Source: Chitinivibrionia bacterium
Lineage (GTDB): Bacteria > Fibrobacterota > Chitinivibrionia > Chitinivibrionales > Chitinivibrionaceae
NCBI GenBank assembly: GCA_009779925.1
Contig: WRAZ01000023.1
Location: 1 to 34,332, forward strand
DNA: 34,332 bases
Direction: 5' to 3'
Of this stretch, positions 20,177 to 27,802 are shown piece by piece. Within the stretch, counting starts at the first letter, position 1. The number at the start of each line of letters is the position of its first letter. The notes beneath the pieces were generated by a model that saw only the letters and a program-made list of their open reading frames with translations, did no database searches and had not been told where the DNA came from. The translations under genes and the position numbers were made by a program.

Positions 20177-22486
20177 TTATCTGTTTACGCCAATCCTTGC
20201 GGAATATAAATACCGTCTTCCGCTAACAGTTGTTGCTTCGGCGATGATTAGGTATGCGCCGTTGGCAACGAGGCGACCGTTGAAATTCTGCAAATTCCAA
20301 ATAATTGCACCATCTGCCGTAGGGGCGGGTTTGATACGAAGTGGAGACCCTGTCTCCCAACCCGCCCTTACATCGTTCACCGAAAATACAACATTGCCCA
20401 AATTGTCGAAAATCGCCAAATTCACCGTTGCTTGTTCGGGGGTGATTACTGAAATTCTTGCAAAATTCGAGACAATTGCGTTTTCGAGGAATATGCCGTA
20501 TCGGGTGTCTGTGTTTTGTTTATTGCGAATTGAGGACGGAGCACAGCCGTCTAATTCCGTTAATTGTGGGATTTCTCGTATTTCGCTGTCTGTTTCGGTG
20601 CAATCGAGGCAAGGTCTTGTTCTTTCTCTGTTGCCTGCTATATCACAAGTTGCTGTCGTAATGGTGTCCCAAACGCTCCAAGTTCCCCAGAAATGACCTA
20701 ATTCTGCAATTGGCAGGATTTCCGTGTCTGGTTTGTTGCAGTTGCCGCAAATTCTTGCACGCTCTCTGCTTCCCTCTTCCGTGCAGGTTGCAACCGATGT
20801 TGTGTCCCAGACGCTCCAGTTGCTCCAATCGTGTCCTAATGCCGCTATTTCATTGCTTTCGGAGTGATTGCAATTTCGTCTTGTGCAAAACCTTTCTTCT
20901 TCCCCTTTTCTTTCACAAGTTGCAGGTGTTGTTTCTTCCCAATCGTCCCATAAATGCCCCAATACTGCTATTGATTTAATTTCGCTGTGGGAACAACCTG
21001 CTCTGTCGCAAGTCCCGATTTCTTCGCCTGCTTCCGTGCAAGTTGCTTCTGTTGTTGTTGCCCAAGCAAGCAAGTGTCCCAAGGCATCTGTGATTTCTTC
21101 AACATCCGTGTTTAGGGCGCCGCAAATACTGCAAGTTCTTGTTCTGGTTCTCATTTCCGCCTCGGTGCAAGTTGCCGCAGTTATAGTCCAAGCGCTCCAA
21201 CTGCCTGTGTGATTGCAATAACTGTCTGCAAGCGCTCGCAAATGGGGATAGCCGTTGTTTATTGCGCCGATTATATTCCAAGTATCAGCAAAATCCCAAT
21301 TCATAAAAGTGCTTTGTTGCCTCATTTGTGTAATGCTTCTATTTCCTGAATTTGCGCTTGTAAAGTCTGGATGAGAACCAACAAATCTGTTTGCGCCGCC
21401 CAAAGCATAACTGTTTTCAATTGTAATAGCAAATCCCTCTCTCAGAGTCCCAACCAATCCACCGATATTAACCCCTGTTCCGTTTACGCTCCCTGTTGCA
21501 TAGCTATTAGTAATATTTGCGTTAGATTCTCCTGCCAGTCCGCCGACACTACTTACTCCAACTACATTTCCTATAGCATAACTATTTTCAATATTGCCAC
21601 TGTTGACCCCTATCAATCCGCCGATACTATTCCCTGTTCCGCTTACATTTCCTGTAGCATAACTATTAGAAACAGCAGTAGTATTAACCACCCCCCTCAC
21701 AACTCCCACCAATCCGCCAACGCTACCTCTTCCGCTTACTCTTCCTGTGGCATAACTATTGGTAATAAGCGCTCTTGCCACCCCCACCAATCCACCGATA
21801 CTACTCCCTGTTCCGCTTACATTTCCTGTGGCGTGACTATTGGTAATTATACCATAACTCTCTCCCACTAATCCGCCTACGGTTGCGTTACCTGTTACAT
21901 TTACCGAAGTACGGCTATTTTCAATTCTGCCGCCGTTAATATTCAATAACCTGTTGAGCCCTACCAATCCGCCTACCCTATCACTCAGAAATATACGATC
22001 ACCCTCCACCGCATCTATTCCCCTCACTTCTCCTACTGCATAACAGTTGATAATTTCAGTAATACGAGTTCCACTAATCTCTCCGACAAGTCCGCCTACG
22101 CGGGTATGCCCTGTAATATTAACATAAATGCCGAGATTTCTAATTCCTCCTCCACCGCTTATAAACCCGAAAAAACCAATCCACGTTCCAGTCGGTTGAT
22201 TTATATAAATTCCGCGAACAGCATTGTTGTTTCCGTCAAATGTCCCTCTAAAAGGGCGACCCTGAGTTCCTATAGGTGTCCATTCTTCTCTAAGAGTAAT
22301 GTCGTTGGCAAGAACAATGGTTTGTCCGCGAAAGTCAGATGCGCCGTTATTAACCCGATTGGCAAACGTAAGCAATTGAAACTCGGTTGATATTGTAATT
22401 CGATCCGCATTCCAGTCAATTGCCTGTGCCCATAAATTTACGGCAAGCATTGCTGTCAAAATAAAGATTTTCATAAACTTAATCAT
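20177..22486 (-). CDS. secreted GLUG-repeat and Cys-rich-repeat surface protein
   Basis: This 769-residue protein has a Sec signal peptide (FMKIFILTAMLAVNLWAQA) and the same AIDWNAD start of the mature part as the 10922-13360 protein. About eight GLUG motifs (roughly 110-390, such as VGGLVGVVRG and NSYATGNVSG) come first. Five repeats of about 42 residues follow (about 425-640) with the pattern T-C-x3-G-x3-R-x-C-x2-C and closing in LGHxW. The end is the C-terminal domain shared with 10922-13360. It is probably an exported adhesin-like protein; the paired Cys in each repeat may bind metal or form disulfides. Its ATG overlaps the TGA of the DUF1643 gene (ATGA) after GGAGGG, so the two are coupled. 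A nested palindrome lies within the last domain. Confidence 0.85.
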   Translation of the reverse strand: MIKFMKIFILTAMLAVNLWAQAIDWNADRITISTEFQLLTFANRVNNGASDFRGQTIVLANDITLREEWTPIGTQGRPFRGTFDGNNNAVRGIYINQPTGTWIGFFGFISGGGGIRNLGIYVNITGHTRVGGLVGEISGTRITEIINCYAVGEVRGIDAVEGDRIFLSDRVGGLVGLNRLLNINGGRIENSRTSVNVTGNATVGGLVGESYGIITNSHATGNVSGTGSSIGGLVGVARALITNSYATGRVSGRGSVGGLVGVVRGVVNTTAVSNSYATGNVSGTGNSIGGLIGVNSGNIENSYAIGNVVGVSSVGGLAGESNANITNSYATGSVNGTGVNIGGLVGTLREGFAITIENSYALGGANRFVGSHPDFTSANSGNRSITQMRQQSTFMNWDFADTWNIIGAINNGYPHLRALADSYCNHTGSWSAWTITAATCTEAEMRTRTRTCSICGALNTDVEEITDALGHLLAWATTTEATCTEAGEEIGTCDRAGCSHSEIKSIAVLGHLWDDWEETTPATCERKGEEERFCTRRNCNHSESNEIAALGHDWSNWSVWDTTSVATCTEEGSRERARICGNCNKPDTEILPIAELGHFWGTWSVWDTITTATCDIAGNRERTRPCLDCTETDSEIREIPQLTELDGCAPSSIRNKQNTDTRYGIFLENAIVSNFARISVITPEQATVNLAIFDNLGNVVFSVNDVRAGWETGSPLRIKPAPTADGAIIWNLQNFNGRLVANGAYLIIAEATTVSGRRYLYSARIGVNR
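20319..20371. repeat. nested palindromes inside coding sequence, type C plus type E
   Basis: The outer arms match the in-gene palindrome at 11064-11092 (GTAGGGGCGGGTTTGA ... AACCCGCCCTTAC). Within it sits a second palindrome, GGAGAC-CCT-GTCTCC (20343-20357). Compared with the 11064 copy, this copy is 24 nt longer, exactly eight codons, so the reading frame is kept. The minus-strand product is VRAGWETGSPLRIKPAP. Confidence 0.85.
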
Positions 22487-23010
22487 TTGGACCCTCCAAG
22501 TTCTTTTATGTATTTTTCAACATCAAAACCAATCAATTCACCGCAAGAAGTGCCAATCGGGTGGTGTGGATGCTTGCTCTCGGTCAATTTTATAGCTTTC
22601 CAATCAATCTCTTTGTCCTTCATCTTTTCAAGCAACAAATTAAGTGATTTGCTCAAATACTTTTTCTTTTTTATGTTTGCACCCCAGCAAGCCAAAACAC
22701 TCAATTTAGAATAATCTTTAAGAAATTTTTCGATAACTTCCGCGTTTTTTACAATTAAATCATCATTGTCGGCAGTCGGCAAATTTTTCGGCTTAGTGCT
22801 TCTCAACGGGTATAAATTGAGCATAATAAAACTGCCGAAACCGTTCTTTTCAGCAAGTTTCTCTATTCTTGACAGTGTGGGATCAGATTTTTCGTCTGTT
22901 GCCGTACTGCAATTCAAACCTATTGCAAACAAGGGGTTGTTGCTCCTGTTTCCGAGAACATAGCGAACTTTATCGCCGTCCTTTTCATTAATTTCATATT
23001 TTTTGTTCAT
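22483..23010 (-). CDS. DUF1643 family protein
   Basis: The 175-residue soluble protein fits DUF1643: RYVLGNRSNNPLFAIGLNCSTA near the start, then DPTLSRIEKLAEKNGFGSF, LNLYPLRSTKP, VLACWG and a C-terminal KHPHHPIGTS. Members are scattered across bacteria and phages and their biochemical function is not established. The conserved Asn, Cys and His residues suggest an enzyme, but no reaction can be named. It overlaps the GLUG protein gene by 4 nt, an odd partner for a cytoplasmic protein. Upstream is a long structured intergenic region and, divergently, a broken Abi/HEPN gene. Confidence 0.8.
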   Translation of the reverse strand: MNKKYEINEKDGDKVRYVLGNRSNNPLFAIGLNCSTATDEKSDPTLSRIEKLAEKNGFGSFIMLNLYPLRSTKPKNLPTADNDDLIVKNAEVIEKFLKDYSKLSVLACWGANIKKKKYLSKSLNLLLEKMKDKEIDWKAIKLTESKHPHHPIGTSCGELIGFDVEKYIKELGGSK

Positions 23011-23100
23011 ACGAGACCGCCTTCCCGCCGATTTTTTACGGCAAAGTTAAAAAATTAAGCAAAAACAGCGAAAGGCTGCTCTGCCGAAATTCATCGTTTC

Positions 23101-23243
23101 GCCAAAAATTCTGAACATTCCACGCTGAAGTACAGTAGAAATATATGGGCAGAACAGCCCGAGACAGGCGTTCTGTTTTCTACTGCCCAATGGCAGCGCG
23201 TTTGAAAAGCAGGGATAAATCCCCGCAATTCAGAATTTTTGGC
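23101..23243. repeat. structured element closed by perfect 15-bp inverted repeat
   Basis: GCCAAAAATTCTGAA (23101-23115) and its exact complement (23229-23243) enclose two further hairpins. The first has CAGTAGAAA (23133-23141) pairing with TTTCTACTG (23177-23185), and inside it CAGAAC/GTTCTG and GCC/GGC around a CGAGACA loop. The second is GCAGGGAT/ATCCCCGC (23209-23226). This predicts a three-way-junction shape, consistent with a non-coding RNA, a MITE-like element or a compound palindrome. No target-site duplication is seen. Strand cannot be decided. Confidence 0.7.
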
Positions 23244-23379
23244 ATAGGTAATATACATTTTTTTTGTAGTGGAGTGGGAGATTATTTTGTATTTGGTGAA
23301 TTTTGTGGGAAATTGGTGAAAAAGAGAAAGTTGGCGATTATTACCAAGCGAAGTGGTGCGCATTGTGTTTAATAAAACA

Positions 23380-23408
23380 AGAGGGGGCACCTTTACGATT
23401 CCCCCTCT
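23380..23408. repeat. 8-bp GC-rich stem-loop upstream of Abi gene
   Basis: AGAGGGGG pairs with CCCCCTCT around a 13-nt loop. It lies about 165 nt upstream of the Abi start. No T-run follows directly on either strand, so it may be a leader structure or another palindrome and not a terminator. Confidence 0.6.
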
Positions 23409-23573
23409 AACACGGCGCATATAGTTTGTCAAAAGACAGGGACCATAAGGCTCTACACAGTAAATATACTATAATTTCCGCAAGAAAAGCAAGTGTTTTT
23501 ACTCATTTTGTTAAAAATATCGTTTTTTCTCATAGTTATTTAGTATTTTGCTTGTTATTAAGGAGCATTTTTA

Positions 23574-24250
23574 ATGAATTACAGAATTTACGAAATATAT
23601 TTATCCAAGCCAAGAATAGACAAATACAAAATTGCTTGCGGCGGAGACAAACAAAAAGCAATACTGCTATATTTGCGAAATACCGACATATCCAAAAAGT
23701 TTTACACTGTGCTGGGCGTGTGTTTGAGATAGCGTTGAGAAATGCAATTAATATGCATTACAGAACTCATTTTTCAGATAAAGAATGGATTGTAAACCGA
23801 ATAAATTCTCAGTTTTTTGAAGCGCAATCCGTTGTTTCGATTAACAAACAAAAAAACAAACTAATGGATGCGAACACATATTCTCACGACAGGTTGATAG
23901 CGGCGATGAGTTTAGGGTTTTGGACAAGAATGTTTTTTAAGTATCAATACGGAAAAGGGAACAAAACATTACTTCAAATTTTTCCAAACAAAGAAAAGGG
24001 AACGGATCGTAAAACAGTAGCGGAAGAATTAGATAAAGTACGATTTTTCAGAAACAAGATAGCGCACTATGAATCCGTCTGTTTTGACAAACAAGGTGAA
24101 GTTTCCTTATCTCACGCACAAGATATTTTAGAACTTATAATCAAATACACACAATTCCTTGGTGTCCCAAATGAAATTTTACAACTATCGGAATTGGCAG
24201 AACTAAAAAAATTGCTTAGCCAACCTATATTTTCTGAAGATTTATCTTGA
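23574..24250 (+). pseudogene. Abi family (Abi_2-like, HEPN) protein, frameshifted
   Basis: The ATG at 23574 follows AAGGAG by 9 nt and encodes MNYRIYEIYLSKPRIDKY and about 33 more codons, up to FYTVLGV, where the frame soon hits TAG (23730). The rest of the protein (VFEIALRNAINMHY onward) continues in another frame to TGA at 24250. Dropping one GT from GTGTGT (23718-23723) joins the two halves into a single 224-residue protein whose sequence runs FYTVLGVFEIALRN, as in intact Abi proteins. The family marks are the SLGFW segment and RNKIAH (24050-24067), the R-x4-H motif of HEPN ribonucleases. Such proteins act in abortive infection by cutting RNA. The frame that extends back to 23426 lacks the family's N-terminus and is rejected. 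It could be a pseudogene, a switchable gene or an assembly error. Confidence 0.8.
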
Positions 24251-24321
24251 TTTCAGTGCGGATTGGTTTTGTTATGAATCAGTATTATAATTGAAATTTT
24301 TTCTTTTTCTTAATCGGGAAT

Positions 24322-24359
24322 AAAAAACGCGAGGAGGACAAAGCCCTCCCCGCGTTTTT
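24322..24359. terminator. bidirectional terminator between abi and carB
   Basis: The arms CGCGaGGAGG and CCTCCcCGCG are flanked by AAAAAA on the left and TTTTT on the right, giving a good Rho-independent terminator on both strands. It separates the convergent Abi and carB genes. Confidence 0.88.
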
Positions 24360-24383
24360 ATACAATTTTCACTGTTTTTTTAC

Positions 24384-27300
24384 TCAGCTCTTCGCAACAG
24401 ACGTCATTTCTTTCACGTATTCCTGAATTGTTTTTACGCTGTAATCTTGTTTTGCGAGCGAATCCATACCCGCAACTGCCGCTTGCGCCGCTTCGATCGT
24501 CGTGATATAAGGAGTTTTCTGCAAAATCGCCGCGGTTCTTATCGGTTTGCTGTCGGAAAGCGCGCGCTGTCCTTCGGGAATGTTTATCAGCAAATCAAAC
24601 TTGTTTTCCTTTATCATATCGACAATGTCGGGCTTGCCCATACCGACTTTCGGAACGGGAATTGCAGGAATTCCGTTATTGTTAAGCATATTTGCTGTCC
24701 CGTCGGTCGAATAAATCCTAAAGCCGAGCTCGTGGATTTTCTTCGCCATAAACACTATGTGGCGACGAATTGTATGACGAACGGAAAGGAATACCGAGCC
24801 GCTTTTGGGCATTTTGTTGTAAGCGCCCTCTTGCGCCTTTATGTATGCTGTTCCAAAGTCTTTATCCAATCCCATAACCTCGCCCGTCGATTTCATTTCG
24901 GGACCAAGCATTGGGTCGGAGCCGGGGAATTTGTTGAACGGAAGCACCGATTCTTTCACCGCAAAAAAGTCCATACTCACCTCGTTTGCCTCGGGAATAT
25001 CTTTGAGCTTAACACCTGTCATCACTTTTGCGGCGATTTTTGCCCACGCAACTCCCGTCGCTTTTGCCACAAACGGAACTGTGCGGCTTGCGCGCGGGTT
25101 AACTTCTATTATATAGATGTCGTTGCCTTCTACCGCAAACTGGATATTCATAAGTCCGACCACGTTGAGTTCCGCGGCAACTTTTTTGGTGATTTCCTTA
25201 ATTTCTTTTATGATACGTCTGGGCAAAGTGTGCGGCGGCAAAACGCAGGCTGAGTCGCCCGAGTGAATGCCCGCCTCTTCGATATGCTCCAAAATTCCGC
25301 AAATCAAAGTATCTGTTCCGTCGGAAACCGCGTCAACATCGACTTCTATCGCGTCTTGCACGAATTTATCGATAAGAACAGGACGGTTTTCGCCAGCTTC
25401 TTTCGCCTCGTTTACAAATTTATCGAGACCGTCGGAAGAGTAAATCGTTCTCATTCCGCGACCGCCAAGCACGAAACTCGGACGAAGCAAAATCGGGTAT
25501 CCGATACGGTTTGCTATTTCGATTGCCTCTTCGGGAGTGCTTGCCATTCCGTTTGCAGGCTGTTTTATGCCCAATTTACTGCACATCGCCGAAAACTCCT
25601 CGCGGCTTTCCGCCCTGTCGATGCTTTCAACCGAAGTCCCGATGATTTTTGCGCCCGCGTCTCTGAGACGTCTTGCCAAATTAAGCGGCGTTTGTCCGCC
25701 GAACTGCACAATAATTCCGTCGGGTTTTTCGTGGTCGATAATATTCATAACGTCTTCAAAAGTGAGCGAGTCGAAATAAAGTTTGTCCGAAGTGTCGTAG
25801 TCGGTCGATACGGTTTCGGGATTGGAATTCACCATAATGCTCTCTATTCCAAGCTCTTTAAGCGCGTAAGCCGCGTGGCAACAGCAATAGTCAAACTCTA
25901 TCCCCTGCCCTATTCTGTTAGGACCGCCGCCCAAAATCATAACTTTACGGTTTTTGTTTGCGACCGATTCGTTCTCTTTTTCGTAGGTTGCATAGTAATA
26001 ATGAACTGAGGTTTCATGCTCTGCCGCGCAAGTATCAACCGCTTTATATACGGGAACAACTCCAAGCATTTTGCGGATTTCACGAACAGCTTCTTCCGAA
26101 ATTTTGTTTGATTTTGCAATTTGCGCGTCCGAGAAGCCCATTTCTTTTGCTTGTGTAAGAAGCGCTTTTCGCTCGTCTTGTCCCATTTCTTTAAGCTTGG
26201 GCAAGTTTTTCTCAAAATCAACAATTTCTTTCATGTGATTTAAGAACCATTTGTCAATTTTATTGATTTCGTAAATTTCATCTACCGAAACGCCTCTGCT
26301 CATAGCCTCGTAAATATAGAAAATTCTGTCTGCGTAAAGGTCTTTACTGCCCTGCTTGACTTCTTCCAAAGTGCAATCGCCGAGCTTATCGGTTTCAAAG
26401 CCTATTCTGCGAATTTCCAAGCCGCGAAGTCCCTTTTGCAAGCTTTCCTTAAACGTTCTGCCGATAGACATAATTTCGCCGACCGCCTTCATTTGAACGC
26501 CGAGGCGCGCGTCCGCTTCCGGGAATTTTTCAAACGCAAATCTCGGAATTTTTGTCACAACATAGTCGATTGTCGGCTCTATGGAAGCAGGCGTGCTTTT
26601 TGTAATGTCATTTTTAATTTCGTCCAGAGAGTAGCCAACGCTGAGTTTTGCCGCAACTTTTGCAATCGGATAACCCGTCGCCTTACTTGCAAGCGCCGAA
26701 CTTCTGCTCACGCGCGGGTTCATTTCTATCACAAGCATTCGCCCGTTTTGGGGGTGCACTGCAAACTGCATATTGCTTCCGCCCGTAACGCCCACCTTGC
26801 GCATCATTGCAATCGAGGCTTCGCGCATTTTTTTGTATTGCTCCCAATTTAGAGTTTGCGCAGGAGCAACCGTTATGGAGTCGCCCGTGTGAATTCCCAT
26901 CGGGTCTATGTTTTCAATAGAACAAACCACAATAACTTTGTCATTGTGGTCTCGTATTACTTCAATCTCAAATTCCTGCCATCCCAAAAGCGATTCGTCG
27001 ATAATAATTTCGCTTATCGGAGACAAATGCAGTCCCTTCGAGGCGACAGTTTCAAATTCTTCGCGGTTATAAACTATGCCGCCGCCCATTCCGCCCATTG
27101 TCAAACTTGGACGAACAATGCAGGGAAACCCGAGCTTATCGGCAATCGCCCACGCTTCTTTCATATTATATGCAATTTCGGCGCGCGGATTTTCGAGACC
27201 GATTTCTACCATCGCGTCTTTGAACTCGCTTCTGTTTTCAGCAAGTTTAATCGCTCGCTCGTTTGCGCCTATCAATTCTACATTATATTTTTTAAGAACG

Positions 27301-27617
27301 CCGTTTTCACTGAGAGCCAACGCCACGTTAAGCGCGGTCTGTCCGCCCATTGTAGGCAAGAGGGCGTCGGGACGTTCGCGAGCGATGATTTTTTCAACAA
27401 CTTCAGGCGTAACCGGCTCAATGTAAGTTCTGTCCGCCATATTCGGGTCGGTCATAATAGTTGCAGGATTTGAATTAACAAGAATAACTTCGTAGCCCTC
27501 TTCTCTAAGCGCCTTACACGCCTGAGCGCCCGAGTAATCAAATTCGCACGCCAAACCGATAACAATCGGTCCGCTTCCTATAATCATAATTTTTCGTATA
27601 TCATTTCTTCTCGGCAC
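24384..27617 (-). CDS. carB: carbamoyl-phosphate synthase large subunit
   Basis: The product (1077 residues, family about 1070) has the duplicated ATP-grasp architecture. The first half starts [20 protein letters not shown], with [14 protein letters not shown] and [20 protein letters not shown]; the second half has [28 protein letters not shown] and [19 protein letters not shown]; a methylglyoxal-synthase-like allosteric domain closes the protein. It makes carbamoyl phosphate from bicarbonate, two ATP and ammonia supplied by CarA, for pyrimidine and arginine synthesis. The frame is open to 27719, but the family N-terminus begins at the GTG at 27617, which follows AAAGGAGATGTT, so that start is chosen. 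CarA is not in the window. Confidence 0.96.
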   Translation of the reverse strand: MPRRNDIRKIMIIGSGPIVIGLACEFDYSGAQACKALREEGYEVILVNSNPATIMTDPNMADRTYIEPVTPEVVEKIIARERPDALLPTMGGQTALNVALALSENGVLKKYNVELIGANERAIKLAENRSEFKDAMVEIGLENPRAEIAYNMKEAWAIADKLGFPCIVRPSLTMGGMGGGIVYNREEFETVASKGLHLSPISEIIIDESLLGWQEFEIEVIRDHNDKVIVVCSIENIDPMGIHTGDSITVAPAQTLNWEQYKKMREASIAMMRKVGVTGGSNMQFAVHPQNGRMLVIEMNPRVSRSSALASKATGYPIAKVAAKLSVGYSLDEIKNDITKSTPASIEPTIDYVVTKIPRFAFEKFPEADARLGVQMKAVGEIMSIGRTFKESLQKGLRGLEIRRIGFETDKLGDCTLEEVKQGSKDLYADRIFYIYEAMSRGVSVDEIYEINKIDKWFLNHMKEIVDFEKNLPKLKEMGQDERKALLTQAKEMGFSDAQIAKSNKISEEAVREIRKMLGVVPVYKAVDTCAAEHETSVHYYYATYEKENESVANKNRKVMILGGGPNRIGQGIEFDYCCCHAAYALKELGIESIMVNSNPETVSTDYDTSDKLYFDSLTFEDVMNIIDHEKPDGIIVQFGGQTPLNLARRLRDAGAKIIGTSVESIDRAESREEFSAMCSKLGIKQPANGMASTPEEAIEIANRIGYPILLRPSFVLGGRGMRTIYSSDGLDKFVNEAKEAGENRPVLIDKFVQDAIEVDVDAVSDGTDTLICGILEHIEEAGIHSGDSACVLPPHTLPRRIIKEIKEITKKVAAELNVVGLMNIQFAVEGNDIYIIEVNPRASRTVPFVAKATGVAWAKIAAKVMTGVKLKDIPEANEVSMDFFAVKESVLPFNKFPGSDPMLGPEMKSTGEVMGLDKDFGTAYIKAQEGAYNKMPKSGSVFLSVRHTIRRHIVFMAKKIHELGFRIYSTDGTANMLNNNGIPAIPVPKVGMGKPDIVDMIKENKFDLLINIPEGQRALSDSKPIRTAAILQKTPYITTIEAAQAAVAGMDSLAKQDYSVKTIQEYVKEMTSVAKS

Positions 27618-27733
27618 AACATCTCCTTTCGTCAATTGTTTTGAACTTTTTTGATTTTTTTCGCGACAAAAATATATTATGCCGCAAATAAAATACATTT
27701 TTTTTGACAATTTTCGCAAATTTGCCTTTCAAA

Positions 27734-27749
27734 TGTGATAAAAATCACA
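27734..27749. promoter_or_regulatory. CRP/FNR-like palindromic site
   Basis: TGTGA-TAAAAA-TCACA is a perfect 5-6-5 palindrome equal to the CRP half-site consensus. It lies 117-132 nt upstream of the carB start codon and about 55 nt past the end of the lipoprotein gene. Whether a CRP/FNR-type regulator acts here is unknown; AT-rich DNA can yield such a site by chance. Confidence 0.4.
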
Positions 27750-27778
27750 AGAGACGCCGCAAAAAGCAACGTCTCTTG
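27748..27778 (-). terminator. hairpin downstream of GLUG lipoprotein gene
   Basis: CAAGAGACG and CGTCTCTTG form a perfect 9-bp stem around a 13-nt loop, 24 nt beyond the lipoprotein stop codon. On the minus strand it is followed by TGATTTTTATC, a weak U-rich tail, so termination is plausible. It shares its last two bases with the CRP-like palindrome. Confidence 0.6.
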
Positions 27779-27802
27779 AATATCAGACTGAGGTGTTTTT
27801 AG

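Larger units (their letters stand above)
23011..23573. other. long intergenic region with structured elements
   Basis: This 563-nt gap separates the divergent DUF1643 and Abi genes. It contains the 143-nt inverted-repeat element at 23101-23243, a hairpin at 23380-23408 and AT-rich sequence leading to the Abi ribosome site (AAGGAG before 23574). Small frames on both strands exist but have no recognisable family, and one of them runs through the palindromes. I see no tRNA or known riboswitch. Confidence 0.6.

Noticed and set aside
21400-22100. Possible CRISPR-like or tandem DNA repeat array
   Set aside because: The periodic similarity comes from GLUG protein repeats; units vary in sequence and length and there are no constant repeats with unique spacers.
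23192-23206. Possible sigma-54 promoter (TGGCAG-N5-TTGA)
   Set aside because: The -12 element lacks the GC and the site lies inside the structured element with no gene suitably placed downstream.
23091-23432. 113-codon minus-strand frame with a segment reading AVENRTPVSGCSAHIF
   Set aside because: It runs through the structured element and its inverted repeats; composition is unlike a protein. The string resembles spurious products of structured RNA regions, but I could not fold a tRNA there.
23426-23573. Upstream extension of the Abi reading frame (start at 23426)
   Set aside because: Those residues do not resemble the family N-terminus, while another frame from 23574 does and has a ribosome site.
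27618-27719. 34-residue N-terminal extension of CarB
   Set aside because: The family N-terminus and a strong ribosome site agree on the GTG at 27617.
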